A stretch of DNA of 64,000 nucleotides, taken from assembly GCA_022560025.1 (NCBI GenBank), contig JAFISE010000017.1, positions 186,001 through 250,000 of the forward strand, in the 5' to 3' direction. The notes beneath the pieces are model-generated. The model was not told the origin of the DNA and searched no databases. It saw only the letters and a list, made by a program, of their open reading frames with translations. The DNA comes from Stagonosporopsis chrysanthemi. Lineage: Eukaryota; Ascomycota; Dothideomycetes; Pleosporales; Didymellaceae. Shown here piece by piece: positions 19,995 through 32,214 of this stretch; within the stretch, counting starts at the first letter, position 1; the number at the start of each line of letters is the position of its first letter. The translations under genes and the position numbers were made by a program.

Positions 19995-22204
19995 TCAGAC
20001 ATATTCCCTCTCTGCGTAGCTAGCAATCATGCCCTTTGCATCGGCATCATACTCCTTCAGCTCAACCTTTCCATCCTTCTCCACAGTATTTGCCTGCACA
20101 AACACCTTACGCGGTACCTTCTTCCTCAACACCGCCGGCCGCACCAGGTTCTCATAAAACGGCTCGACATCCGTGATATCATCGTACAGCTTCTTCGCCT
20201 GCTTGAAATCCGCCGTGCTCTTGAAAATGTGCAGCTTCTGCAGATAGTCATTGACCGCCGTGCGCCCCAGATCGAGAATGCGATCGCGCTCCAGCCGGAT
20301 CGTGAGATCAGACAGATCCTCCTCCTTCCACTCGAGCTCGCAGAACTCGACGCCCGCGTTGAGAAACGTGCGCAGGATCGAGAAGCGCGCTTGCATGTGC
20401 GCCTGGCCCCACTTGCGGCTCTTGGGGTCCCAGAACTCGAGCGCCACAATGCCCGCGCGTGCCATGGACAGGTACGCCGTGTAGAGCACGTCGCCCGCGG
20501 GGCCGTTGATATCAATGTTGCCGTTGCCGAAGCCGAAGAGTTGCAGGATGGGGAACTCGCACGAGAGGGCCATGGCGACGCATTCGGCGCGGCATTCTTC
20601 GTAGCTGGCGGCAATGGTGCCAAACACTGAGCCCCATGTTTGTCCTGGCTTGTACCAGGTGCGGATGGGCGTGTGGGTGACTGGGGACATGGGCGGGTTT
20701 TCATGGTCGAAGTTAAATTCGCCGGGGGCTGTCTCTTGGAGCAGCTTACCGCAGCCGTGGCCGAGCAGTTCGTGGAGACCGACCTGAACTTCGAAAGCGT
20801 GGTCGGCAGTCGCTTTGTAGAGAGCCTGTTGCTCGTCTTTGATGAATGGTATCTTCTCGTTGGGGGCTTTGGCACTGAGGACGTTGCCGAGAGAGACGTT
20901 CTTGAACCCGAAGTTCTGTCGGATATCGTCGTAGTTGGGAATATTGATTCCTGCCGGTATCCTATACGGTGTTAATAAAGGCGTCTACGACTTCTGTGCG
21001 GCTGCTACTCACCCGCTACCAGCAAAAGTAAGAACCTCAAGCGAGGTGAAGTCGGGACTCAAGAACTTGTCCTTTTCGAACTCTTTACCCCAGGGAAGCT
21101 TGGGAATATACTGTGGTGCAGATTCTACAAGCTTGGAGAAGGCCTTTGTCCGTTCCTTGTTGACCATGGCTACAAAGCCCTCCCACTCGCCACGAATACC
21201 GTGCGGATCGCGGTAAGTCTCAATGAAGCCAATATCGGATTCCACAGTTGGCCCTTTGTCCATAATCCATGCCCTCTGGCTCTCCTTGAATGCTTCCAGT
21301 GAGCCTGTCGTGAAGCTCTTCGCGTACTCGTCCATCATCTTGGTCTCATGGTCGTTGGCGGCATATTTCTTGGCCTCCTTGATGTGGTGCGCGATCAACT
21401 CCATCTGTTTTGAGTAATCGCCGAAGGCCAGCCTAACCTTCTTTCCGTCATCCAGTGTCCATTCGCTGTCCTTCAGGTCCCTCTGCTCAGGCGAGGGGTC
21501 GCTCAAAGCCGAAGCAATCAGCACTTCAAAGCCATCGTTCGTCTTCCTGATCCTTGTGTTTTCTGGCAGAAGTCCTTTGCTCTCAAGGAAGTCGCTTACG
21601 CCTGCGATCTCCTCCTTCGTGATATTCGGCGAGTCGGGGTAGTACGTCGATACATGTCCTGCGCTAGGATACCCAAGGTGGAGCTTTGCCACATCATCGC
21701 CGGCAAAGATGGAATCCTTGAACTGCTCGTAGAAGCCCAGTGCCTCCTTCGATGTAGTAGCCAGCGCCTTCAGCTGCCTGGGCTCGAGGCGTGGAACAAA
21801 CTTGGAGTCTCCAAAGGACTTGTAATTGCCGAGGTTTCCGAGGAACTGCGCAGCATAGCTCAGATATGCCTCGAGTTCTTCCTGCGGGAGGCCGGCCTCT
21901 TTCGCGAGACTATCGTAGTCGCCCTTGCTATGCTTGTGCAATGCAACAATGAAATCGTAGATAGGTTCAGACTCGGGTGAGAGCTGACGGAGCACAATAC
22001 GCGTGCCTGCAAAGCAGGCCCTGTTGGGACATTGGCAAGCAGTATTAAACGGGTTTGTTTGCCTTACAGCGAGATGTGATGTGCATAGAGCTTCTCCTTG
22101 TCGGTCAACGCCTCGAAGTGGGGCTTGATTGCCAGTGGGACCACAGTAGGCGGGCTGTCGGCTAGGTACTGCTTGAGGGTCTCTGCTTCTATGGCTATAG
22201 ACAT
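19995..22204 (-). CDS. DPP3: Dipeptidyl peptidase III (M49 family)
   Basis: Three exons, 22068-22204, 21013-22020 and 19995-20961, give 703 aa, the normal DPP III length. The zinc site is intact: HELLGH at residues 445-450 and EECRAE at 503-508. Flanking conserved blocks include SGIPAGINIPNYDDIRQ across the second intron, and FGTIAASYEECRAE. DPP III removes dipeptides from the N-termini of short peptides in the cytosol. I start at ATG 22204 (MSIAIEAETLKQYL); the open frame extends 150 nt upstream but begins only with GTG. Introns are GTAAGG...AACAG (47 nt) and GTGAGT...TATAG (51 nt). There is no signal peptide. Confidence 0.93.
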
Positions 22205-22489
22205 ATTTTCGTTCGATTCGAGGCCTTTGGATGTCACCAAGAGGCCAGTGGAGGTGTTAGCTAAGGCGAAGCGTGGGGCTGGAGGTACAATAGCTGGAGG
22301 AGCTTGGGCACAACGCGGGGTCCACGGAGTTAAGGTGTCTCGGCCACACGCCACATGGTCTCACATGAGCACGTTTCGACGAATCAAAAAAGTGACCTTT
22401 GAGGAAGACTCGTACTCGTGTTTGGTGTTTGATTTTTGTTGTACTTTAAAGATGGGTATGCATTAGTCTGTGTAAGGGCTGGGAGACGA

Positions 22490-23593
22490 CTACAATCCAA
22501 ACAACATAGAAGCAGCAGCGATGACCGCCAGCAGTCCCCACGATACTCCCACAGCGGCAGCAGCGCTCTTGTTGACGCTGACAACCTCCGGTGTACCAAT
22601 CTGCTTGACATCATCAATTTTGCAAACAACCTCGCAGCCCTTGTTGGCTCTCTTTGAGTTCTTGCCCTGGTATGGCCCGCTTGTGTTGAAAGTCATTTCA
22701 ATCCACTGGACATGGAACTCCGCCGAGTGATCCACTGTCATGTTCCCACTCCACTCTCCGCCATCGCTCCACATGTTCAGCACCATGTAGCTCGATTTCC
22801 TGGGTACCGAGTATGTGTTTGCGGCGACCTGCTTGCCGTTCAAGTACCAGAAACTATTCTTCGGCAGCCAGTCGATGCGGTGTGTTTGCCAGTTCTCCCA
22901 GCTGGGCAGATTGGTACTTGAAACGGAAGCTTCTGCGACCTCGTTACCGTCTTTGCCAACAGCAGGCTGGTTCGTGTAGCGGATTGTGTCGGTAGGATCA
23001 CGGGTTAGGATCTCGATGTCGGATTCGTTATCGTCGTCGACAAAAGTGAAGAAACCGGCCACGGCGCCCTTGTCGCCCACTGCACGCCCGTACATCCGCA
23101 TCGATGCATGCATGAGGTTCTTCTGTTCGTTCTCCATTTCGCCGGCTGACTGGAACTCCGGTTCGCGCGACGTGCGGAGGGCAAGATAGCTGCTGTCGTT
23201 CTCTTCAGCGAGGTAGATGTTCGCGTACGAGTTCGACATGGGGATTGGGAAATCCTCTGTAGCAGGCTTGCTCCAGTTCTGTACACCCCAGTCGTATTTC
23301 CAGTCGTCGCTGTTGAAAAGATCGGGTTGCCATGTTGGCTCCAGCCCTTCGCTACCATTTACCTGTCCTGGTGGAGAAGAGAGACCCCCCGGCAGATTGC
23401 GAAAGTCGTAGAAGCGGTAGTACTGGAAATATTCCGGTGTGTTCGAGTCGGCACCGGATGAGACAACATAGCAATTGCAGTCTGCGTTGTTGTCTTTGGG
23501 TGTCTCGCTTCTCGAGGACGTGTATGGGCTGGTCGCGAGAGCTACAGCGGTGAGGGGCAAGAGCGATGCGCCCAGTCGAGTAAAGGAAGGCAT
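22490..23593 (-). CDS. GPI-type secreted GH16 glucanase/transglycosylase
   Basis: One exon, 367 aa, ATG at 23593. The N-terminus (RLGASLLPLTAVALATS) is a signal peptide. The GH16 jelly-roll domain includes the catalytic E-x-D-x-E motif as DDNESDIEIL (about residue 190), preceded by GAVAGFFTFVDD and followed by HRIDWLPKNSFWYLNGK and VLNMWSDGGEWSG. The C-terminus is a Ser/Ala segment followed by hydrophobic VSWGLLAVIAAASMLFGL with no charged tail, a GPI-anchor signal pattern. It probably acts on beta-1,3/1,4-glucan or links wall polymers at the cell surface; the exact substrate cannot be read. The upstream 1.3 kb holds no gene. Confidence 0.87.
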   Translation of the reverse strand: MPSFTRLGASLLPLTAVALATSPYTSSRSETPKDNNADCNCYVVSSGADSNTPEYFQYYRFYDFRNLPGGLSSPPGQVNGSEGLEPTWQPDLFNSDDWKYDWGVQNWSKPATEDFPIPMSNSYANIYLAEENDSSYLALRTSREPEFQSAGEMENEQKNLMHASMRMYGRAVGDKGAVAGFFTFVDDDNESDIEILTRDPTDTIRYTNQPAVGKDGNEVAEASVSSTNLPSWENWQTHRIDWLPKNSFWYLNGKQVAANTYSVPRKSSYMVLNMWSDGGEWSGNMTVDHSAEFHVQWIEMTFNTSGPYQGKNSKRANKGCEVVCKIDDVKQIGTPEVVSVNKSAAAAVGVSWGLLAVIAAASMLFGL

Positions 23594-24892
23594 GGCTGTA
23601 GTGATATGATCGACGATCTTGAATTGAGTTGTGATTAGAAAATAAGTGAAAGCGTCAGAAATGTAAGCTCGAATAAAGCGAATGTCAGCTGCGGAAGGCC
23701 ATAAACAGTTGGGAAACCAGAAACGTTATGAAGGAATATCTTCTTCGAGACAGCCTGAGGGACCAGTAAGCTCATATACGGGATCTTTGCGGCAGTAAGC
23801 CGCTTAGCACGGGAGCCAGACTGGATGCGCTCATACTATTCAATAGCGTAGTCGTGTAAAAGATGCAGCGCGTGTTTCGCGTTTTCTTGACGTCCAAATC
23901 ATGGCTCAGCCACAGCGCATCTGGACCGCTAAGGCGAAAATGATCTCCTGAGTTAGACGCTTTGAAGGCCTAGCGGCAAAGACACGAGCCTCACGAAGGC
24001 TTCGACGGCTCCTCGGCGTCACGCCAAGATCGAGGTCCGGCTGCGTCCGCCCAAAGTGACACTGAAGAGCATTTCATTTGTCACGGTTGTTGAATCGTAG
24101 CCGGCTTGCAGAGCAGCTTCTCAGTGCAGCATGCGGGTCGGGGCAGGACGCCGAGGAGGCAAAGCGGAACGACAGGGAGGACGAAAAGCAGGGGCTGCTA
24201 CCAGCCACAGCTCGCGGTGGCACCATCAGTAGCTTGATGCAGGCTGATGCTAAAATAGCCCACCAGAGCCAACGGACAGAAAGTAACGCCAACGAACCTT
24301 TGACGAAATGATGAGCAGGTTCTTTGCTACATATGTTACGAGCGGACAGTGCTTGGTATTCCACCGCCGCTCTTAGGCGAGAAGCTCTGCTTTCAATAAT
24401 GGAACCTTTTGTCGATTCGGGAAGAGTGTGCTGCCAATGACATGCCAGCAGCAGTTGTTGTCGTCTAACACGAGCCTGCATCTCTCCTAACACCACTTGT
24501 AAGGATTGACAGACGATACAGAGACTAGTCTGCCCAACATGTACAGACGGACGTCACTGCGCAACTGGAAGAAGCATTACAAGCCTTGGCTACAAACCCT
24601 TGGAGCGCGCAGCTCCGGCAAAGGGTGATGCCGTTCCGCCGATTCGGCTCGCCCCTGGTCTTGCTGGCATCACCTTTCCTTTTGCGCTGATGCGACTCGG
24701 TAAGGTTTAATGAACAGCTGTGTCTGTGGAATGCTATTTCTGACAGAACTCGATGTCTTCAAGCCTTGGACAATGTGATCCTGCACAGCCATAACAAAAA
24801 ATTACAGTCCACGCTTGAGCCAGATTCGAGACCTTCCGTGTCGCTATGTGTGCGACGCCTACGTCAAATCCGACCAGTAACGCCGACGATAT
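23594..24892. other. Intergenic region, no gene recognised
   Basis: About 1.3 kb between the start of the GH16 gene and the stop of the UBE2S-like gene, both on the minus strand. The longest frame, about 140 codons at 24074-24496 on the minus strand, has no family resemblance and no splice-connected partner. Probably the promoter of the GH16 gene plus 3' UTR. Confidence 0.5.
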
Positions 24893-26205
24893 TCAAAGTC
24901 GTCCAACGCCTGTCCGTGGTCCAAAGTCCCCGCGATTGTACCTTTTCAAATCGCATCCCGCGTCTTTGAAGCGCTTAAGTTCCCACTCTTTCCTACGACA
25001 AAAGTCGGGACCTGCCAGCCTCTTCCTCACGGCGTCTCGCCTTTCAGTCTTCTGAGTCAAGCTGGTGTTATGCACGATCTCCGAATCCCTCCACGTGTAA
25101 GAGAGTTCTGTGAGTAGCGGATGCTGTTGGTTGTTTGGCTGAATAATGGAAAAGGGATTTTGATGTGAATACTTGAGCAGTTCCGGTGTATCAATTGCGG
25201 GTTGCTGCGGTGTAGCGAGGTTAGGGGATATAGGTATGACAAAGGATGCCTGAGGATGTGGCTTGTGTCCTGAGGTTACTGTTATGAATGAATCAGTGCT
25301 CTCGAGTTCAGGAACGACCATGCCACCACTCCGTTGATCAATGGGTAAGCCGCGCTTGGATGCGTCTTCAAGGGATGTGCTTGGTTCTAAGCCTCGAATG
25401 CCAATTATGTTGCTCTCATGTTTGGGACCGGAAGCTTTTCTTGCCGACCTTGTCATTGGCCCAGGGATCCAATCACTCTCGTCACTCTCCGACTGCTCCG
25501 TACGTCCTCGGTGCCGTGTATTCTCCTCATCTTCAACGAGCGGCAGACGTTGTGCTTTAGGGGCCATTGGTGGTGTGAGCTTGACGCGTTCCTTCTCCTT
25601 GCCCCGCACTGGCTGCTTCTCAGCTGGCTCTACTTCTCTGTCTTCGCCGCGCATCTGGGCTTCCCTAGCCTCCTTGACGAGAGCGCTCGGCACAGCGGCG
25701 TGTATCTCAGTCATGAGCTTTGCACGCCGACAGAACCCTGCCCAGTCCTCATTCGCAAGCTTGCCCGCCTCTTCGTTAAGTGCACTTGCCGGGTTCGGCT
25801 GTATAAGGAGACACGATATGGTGACGAGCACATCTCGCAGCTTGAGCTTGCTACTCCAGTCACGCTTAAGAGTCTCTACGCAGACGGCACCTGTGGACTC
25901 CTCCACATTCGGATGCCAGCATCTTGTGCGGAAGAAGGCCGTGGGAGCAGCTGTAGGATATGTGGGTGGTATGTCGAGATGCAGTCGCCAGATACCATGC
26001 GCGTAGGGTGTGCCGACGGGGCCACAGAGTAGAACGTCGAGAGAAGTCAGGTCGGCGGCAGGGTCTGCATTCGGAGGGAATAGGTAGTTGGGCGGCAGAC
26101 CAGCTGTGTGGAGGGAACCGTGGTCGCCTGCGAGACGCCTGAGTGACTTGGAGTTCTGCGCGGCATTAGCAGGTGGAGCGCATGGTGCGGAGTACAGCTC
26201 ACCAT
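24893..26205 (-). CDS. UBE2S: UBE2S-like ubiquitin-conjugating enzyme E2 with long C-terminal tail
   Basis: Two coding exons: 26203-26205, which is only the ATG, and 24893-26155, giving 421 aa. The 47-nt intron begins GTGAGC directly after the start codon and ends GCGCAG. Without it the UBC frame meets a stop upstream before any ATG. The UBC domain spans about residues 1-150, with the HPN motif at 82-84 and the catalytic Cys93 in EESTGAVCVETLKRDW. LTISCLLIQPNP, SALNEEAG and KLMTEIHAA match UBE2S, the E2 that extends Lys11-linked chains with the anaphase-promoting complex. The remaining 270 residues are low in complexity and Lys/Glu/Ser rich, with no C-terminal Leu-Arg-Arg-Leu tail like that of human UBE2S. 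The tail could contact another E3 or the nucleus; this is inference. Confidence 0.82.
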
Positions 26206-26603
26206 GGCGTTTTGCTGACTCGATCAGTCATATGTACAGAGCATGTATGTGATTGAATTAGGTGCGGGCTGAAGATTTGCTTGCATGCGTGATTTATGTG
26301 AGCTCGTCGCAACAGCTTGCTCGCCGCCCACGCTTTCTCAAGGCGCGTTCGCGATGCCCCACGCCAACATTGCGCGACTTCGCGTTGGCGCGGAAACATG
26401 CAGGCTCGGTGTCTCCTGCATCGTCACTTACACCACATGCTGTAACATTGCCCGCCAACAAAGCAAGCTCCAACTTGAAGTCACAGGTCGTTAACATGTT
26501 TCTCTTCATCCAAGGCTCGTTAAATGCTATATGTGACCTGCAGCCTGTGCTATGCTGTACCTGTCTGTGGTTCCGTAACGCCGCGCTACAAAGTATCTTA
26601 CAA
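26206..26603. other. Intergenic region upstream of the UBE2S-like gene
   Basis: About 400 bp between the start of the UBE2S-like gene and the stop of NUP120. It should hold the E2 promoter. No element recognised. Confidence 0.5.
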
Positions 26604-29600
26604 TCATAGAATATCCATGTCATCCGCCGGATCTACAAAGGGGAACTGCCCGCTCTCAATCGCTGCTATCCGGTCAAGCTCAGTCTGGTACTCCTTCCTA
26701 AGTGTATCGAGGGTAACGATCTGCCTCTTTAGCAACTTCTTTGCTTTACCTAAGCCCCACTGTGGCGGACCACTCTCGTCGATTTTCTGCTCGGCGAGGA
26801 TGTACGCGTCTTCTTTGTTGACTGATGACAGCGTGTTGATGACCATGAGATAACCTTGTACCAACGAGTCGTCCGCTGGGTCTTGGAACTTGGCCGATGT
26901 TGTCCTGAGGCGCTGCAGCCGTTCATAAAGAATCGATGCTGCTCCTCGGAAGTTGTTGCGCGAAATGCGGAAAGAGTAGAGTATCTGATGATATGGGGGT
27001 CCGGATGCCAGATTCAACGTCTTGTGGCACAGAGACGACAGAGTGGTCTCCACTTCGTCTGCAAGATCGACAAAGGGGAACCTTAAAAGAGCCGCGGCTT
27101 GGGATTGCCCGACCATGGAGATGATCAAGGTTTGGAGAGACGAATGTTTCCTGCAAATATGTTTAGCAACGTTCGACTCCCAATACTTTCTGCACTTACA
27201 AGGCTGTATCACTGTGCCGCGTCATCGCAGTATACGCTTCTTGGTATCTGGCCGTCTGGATGGACGCACTGAACAGACGTTGGAGGAGCTCAGTTTTCGT
27301 CTCCTGATCCTCCCGGCCTGTCAAAGACCTGAGACCCAATTGAGCAAACTCGGCTACGTATGAGTAAGCCTTGACCTTCTCAAACAGGCCCATAACATGG
27401 CAGTAGTATTTCGCCGGGCCCTCTGAGAATAAGTTGCGGTCGGCTTCGGAAACCAGGCCAGCAGAGTCGGCATCTTCGACGCTGAACATGCCCAACGCTG
27501 CAATCATTAGCACAGAGCCCACAAAAGGTATGCGTGCTTAAGAGTCTTACCAAGTGTGTATGCGACCTTTTGAAAGTAAACAGAAGCGAGTGCGTTTTCG
27601 CCGAGAGCGATGTGCAGCCGTGCCTTCAGGTAGGTAGCCCAGTTGCTGTCGGTGAGAAACTTGGCAAAATCCAAGGCTAGGTTGTATTCTTTCTGGTAGA
27701 GCAAGATGCCCATGTTGTCCTCCACCACAGAGTCGTACATGGACTCTTCCCTAAACATCGACGCCACCCAAGCGCGGCCCCAGTAGGTCAGCTGACCAGC
27801 CTTCAGGCCCTTTGGCAAAGGCAGGTCAAAGAATCGGATGCCATAGATGCCTTCCATGACAGTCTGCGTAATGGGGAGTTTTTTGCCTGTTTTCAGGTTC
27901 TCGCTCAGTGTTCGATTGACCACCTCCGAGGCAGGTCCTGTAGACGTCTGGTGTGACCAGACTGTTCGGGCCAACCACGACACAGTCATATAGTCTCTAA
28001 ACTGTGCTGCCAGCTCAACAAAGACTTCAGATGCGTCGAAACCCTCCGGTGTCTCTCCCTCCAGCTCCACAAACATGACCAACAGGAGCACCAACAAATC
28101 CAGCACAGCGTGGTAATCGCGCTCGAGTGTTTCTTGCGACACTCGGAGCAGCGCATTCAGGCCGAAGCGTGCGAGCTGCTTACGATTGTTGGGCCGGCCT
28201 TGCTCTTCGTATGCCAGAATGTGAATGGCTTGGAGGAAAGTTTCAGTACTGAGATCCTTGATTTCGGTGCCAAGCTCGTCAACGATGATCGCCAAATCTT
28301 CGTCGGAGACGTGCTGTACAAGCTCGCTTTGAGACTCTATCAGCTCCATCCGATCGATCACAGTAAGAGAACGGCTTTGTAGCGCATCGGCTTCAAGCTG
28401 GCGTTCTACGCCACGCTGTACAAACGAAGGCAGTCTCCGTCGGAATGAGGACGCAGCGTTCAGCAAACGGGCCACATCAGGTGTAGACCTATCCAAGGCT
28501 CTTGAAAGAGGACCTGTCAAGGGTTGAATGCTTGTCAACGCCGCCGCATTCAACGTCGTAAGCTCAAGCTCGCTGCAAGTTCGGATCGCTGAGACATAGT
28601 CACTCAGCACCAACCAAGGCATTGACGTTTCCGCATCGTACACAAGTGATAGAGACTCCCCTCTGCGCTTGTGAAGATCCTTGACTAAGCCGTAAAATGC
28701 CTGCCATTGAGCAGAAACCGCATCCCCAAAGTTTTCGACGTCGCGGACACCATTCGGAGCTTTGGCTGCAAGCAAAGATACCACTGAACATATACGTTCC
28801 TTCAATGAGCCTGTACTTGCTGCTTTGCCTGGCCGCTTCCGGTCGATACTCCTGGCAAAGATATTCAGAGCTGTCTCTAAAGTGGGTATTGTGAAACGTC
28901 CTGGGTAGAACAAAAAGTCGAGCCACTGCCCAGACACATCAATGTCATCGTTGGCTGTGTCCTGCTGGTCCGGGAAGGTTGGACTACGTTTCAGCCCCTC
29001 TACCGTCAGCGGCCCTGCATCGACTGAAACCCACTCGTGCTTCCAAATCTTTTCCAGATTGTCTGGTTCGTCATGAAGATCGAACTTCAGTTGATAGACC
29101 CTGCTGCTGGGTCCAGATCGTGCACGAATCCAGAGCTCAGTTCCTCTCCAAGTTCCAGCAAGGCCGGGTACAATATAAAACTCCTCCATGGACCAGACCG
29201 TTGTATCCATGAGCTCGTCAATTGGAGGTACGAATTCGACAAGTGGCTGGACATCCACAATGCCGTTGTACACGTCGTCGCCATCTCGTACACCCCAAAA
29301 CTTGAACTGATGCTGCTTTGGCGAGTAAGTAACGACATGGTAGTTGGCACCTTCAACGCCGCCCGGAATGTCAAGAACCACCATAAGCTTCGACTGCGCC
29401 GGTCCAATGAAGTATGAGCCATTGCCATTGGTATTACCGTTGACCCTCTCCAAAGCATGGTCCGACTGACCCAGCAGGTCAGTCTGCGCACCTGGCTTTC
29501 CTGAGGCGATGTTCCAAGCTCGTAGTGTGTGGTCTAGGGAGATCGACAGAATGTGTTGTTGGTCTGGAGACATTGCAATAGCTGCAGCGGCAGAGACGGC

Positions 29601-30353
29601 AAAGTCTGCATTGTTGAACTTGACCGTCGGCTGTGCCTTCCATGACAGGAGACCGCGGACTGACCAATTACTGTTCTGGTATCTCGAGCCTTCCCACACC
29701 TTGTTGTCCCTGTCCCACAACAAGCGGCAGACGGCGCCATCGTCAAGTGAAACAAGTAAGTCGTCCACAGCGAGACTCTCAAGCCTGTATGGAATGCGGC
29801 CGCTGAACAGAACCGGCTCTGACGTCTTGCACCAGTTCTCGATCTCCTGTTCCGAAGCTGCCAGACTGGTGAAGAAGTCGCGGTGTAGGGAAATGGTGTA
29901 GAACTCGTTTGCGGTGGTGATAGCGAAGACTGTAATCGCATCTCGGTCGTTGGGTTCTGCAAATGCGATACAGAATGGACGAATCGGCGACGGGAACTTC
30001 AATAGAAGCGTGAGGTTGGCCTCAAAGCCGTGGCTTGAATCGTGATCAAGGTCGGCGGCTTGGATCTCGAGAATCTTCCTGTTGTCTAAGACGCGCCAAA
30101 GAAACGTTCGAGGGTATTCGTGATGTCGTCGGAAAAACAGCGAGCCATCCGTGGCCAGGTGACGGCGCGTGAAGGACTCTTCGTCCTGGTCGGCATACTG
30201 CTCTGTTATGACAGCGCGCTTTGCAGCAGTGCGCGTTCCAAAGGTCGAGGTGGAGTGCGCTGGGAGCGTGAATGCGACGGTCGAACCGGGAAAAGCAGGC
30301 TCGATATTCAGCCGCGCCTCTTTGAAGAGGCAGGCGCCTGAATTCTTGACCAT
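26604..30353 (-). CDS. NUP120: Nuclear pore complex protein Nup120/Nup160
   Basis: Three exons, 27551-30353, 27200-27497 and 26604-27150, give 1215 aa from the ATG at 30353; the frame upstream begins only with TTG. The N-terminal half has the beta-propeller character of the Nup120/Nup160 family: LFKEARLNIEPAFPGSTVAF at the start, then IAFAEPNDRDAITVFAIT and a WD-like ILSISLDHTLRAWNIASGKPG. The C-terminal half is helical. Nup120 is one of the arms of the Y-shaped (Nup84/Nup107) outer ring complex that scaffolds the nuclear pore and supports mRNA export. Introns are GTAAGA...TTGCAG (53 nt) and GTAAGT...TTGCAG (49 nt). The gene is intact. Confidence 0.85.
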
Positions 30354-30675
30354 CTTGTTCGCATACGAGGGTCCTGCTGGCAATGCGCGCAAGCGATCAA
30401 GGTTGTGCGCGGTGGGGCCGGTGAACGCGGAGGTGCAGCTTCAAACAAAAGATGCGCTCTTGTCGTAGCTTGCGCACAGACATCAGCTTTCACCCTCAGC
30501 CAGCATTGGGCCGTAGACCTCTCAAAGTCAATTGCAATGTGGAACAGAATTGATGGAAAAAAGCGTTGTACTTGTAATTCGTCCCAAACATCTATTTCAT
30601 TAACGCTATATCGAGAACGCCACCCAATGCTTAGGTTGTGAAAGACCACAGCCAGACAATAAGAGGCCGTAGCGA
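30354..30675. other. Intergenic region NUP120 / RAD51
   Basis: About 320 bp between the NUP120 start and the RAD51 stop on the same strand, holding the NUP120 promoter and RAD51 3' UTR. Nothing else recognised. Confidence 0.5.
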
Positions 30676-31822
30676 TCACCTATTGTTTCTCTCCTCTAAA
30701 TCCTTTTCCTTGGGATCACCAATGCCATCCTCGTTGATTGCAAACAAGCAATCGCTCTCGGGCAAACAAGGGCTATCGTAGATCTTACACACTCGTGTCT
30801 CGCCTCTGCCTTTCCTCAAGCTGAGACGCGTTGTACTGGCGTGAGCAATGATGTTTCCTCCAATGGGTTTCTTGGGGTCTGGGTTGAACATAGCGCTTGG
30901 TCCACCGTCGACCTGAGCCACAACCTGGTTGGTGATGACGACAGCGATGCCAAACTCATCAGCAAGGCGTTGTAACGTTCGCATGAATTTTGCCAGATGT
31001 GTTTGTCGGCTTGAGAGTTCTCCGCGCCCGGAGAAGTCTGTTCGGTACAACGATGTCGCTGAGTCGACGATCAGCAGCGAAAAGCGAGTTTCAGTCATCA
31101 TTTGCGCAGCCTGATTGAGCAGCTCGAGCTGATGGTCAGAGTTGTAGGCTCGCGCATACGCCACGTTGTCCAGTACTTCTTCGCCAGATAGACCAAATCG
31201 TTGCGCAACAGCCAGACAGCGGACTGGGCGGAAAGTTCCCTCGGTATCGATGTAGAGGCATTTGCCCTCGCCACCACCCATGTCAAAAGGCAACTGGCAT
31301 GTCACTGCCAAGGTATGACAGATCTGACTCTTTCCCGTTCTGAATTCTCCAAAGATCTCCGTGATAGAGCCTGTTTCGATACCCCCAGCCAGCAGTGTGT
31401 CTAGCTGCTTCGATCCGGTCGTGATTGAAATGAGCTCGCTGCGCCGTTGATGCATCTCGGTTGCCGTTGTGAAACCCATAGGCACAAGTTTGGATGCTTC
31501 GGCAAGCAGTTTGGATGCCTTCTGCTCTGAGATTCCCTTGATCTGCTCCAAAGCTCGTCGAGGTCTGCGTCCCTTTAGCGAGGCCATCAGGTAATTTATG
31601 TCTTGACTTACGTGTAGGCAATCGCCTCGACGGTATTATAACCACCTTCTACCACGAGTTTGATGTCGCGTGCAGTCAGGCCGTTTACGCCCTTTCACAT
31701 CATTAGCTATCATCCACGCATCGCCGTTTGAGAGTATGTACCTCAAGCGCGGAAACGGGTGTAGGGGCTCCAGGCCCTCCCATTTGACTCTCATCGTCAA
31801 ATTGCTGCTCCTCGGTACTCAT
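30676..31822 (-). CDS. RAD51: RAD51 recombinase
   Basis: Three exons, 31742-31822, 31612-31691 and 30676-31564, make 349 aa. The N-terminal helix-hairpin-helix domain (GVNGLTARDIKLVVEGGYNT, IKGISEQKASKLL) leads to the RecA core: Walker A GEFRTGKS at residues 126-133, Walker B LLIVDSA, the TDFSGRGELSSRQ L1 loop region and VVITNQVVAQVDGG L2 region. The C-terminus ends DGIGDPKEKDLEERNNR, typical of fungal Rad51. It forms the nucleoprotein filament that pairs homologous DNA during double-strand-break repair and meiosis. The acceptors are GAAAG (intron 1, less common) and GCAG. It is complete. Confidence 0.95.
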
Positions 31823-32214
31823 ATTGGTTATAGGCTGGATTGGAGAGGCTGTAGCTTTGTTGTGCAGTAGGGTGGGCAAGAACAAGGAAGATGCAGAAGC
31901 GTGGGCTGAACGTCGCGTCTTGATTGCCACTGTCATTTTAGCGTGAACGCGAACTCACATGACCATGACAAATTGACTTCCCCCACCTCACCAGGCAACA
32001 ACATCACTCTTTCACCATCATTCATGCTCCCCGTGAGTAGAGAGAGCGCACAACCCGACGAGAAGCAAGAAACTCGCCGTCATCCAAGGATTAACCAAAT
32101 TTAGACGTGGCAGTACAGATTTGCCGAGATACTGATGTCACGGTATAATGTATAGTATATGTTCGTATTCGTATGTACTTTTTTGTGGTATCATAAACTC
32201 ATAAAATCAACCTC
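31823..32214. other. Intergenic region upstream of RAD51
   Basis: About 390 bp between the RAD51 start and the stop of the aldo-keto reductase. It should contain the RAD51 promoter. No specific site recognised. Confidence 0.5.

Noticed and set aside
19839..20630. 263-codon plus-strand open frame opposite DPP III
   Set aside because: It is antisense to the conserved DPP III last exon, including the EECRAE motif, and the composition is a shadow of that coding strand.
23594..24892. Minus-strand frame of about 140 codons at 24074-24496 as a gene
   Set aside because: No family resemblance, no splice partners and unusual composition; kept as intergenic.
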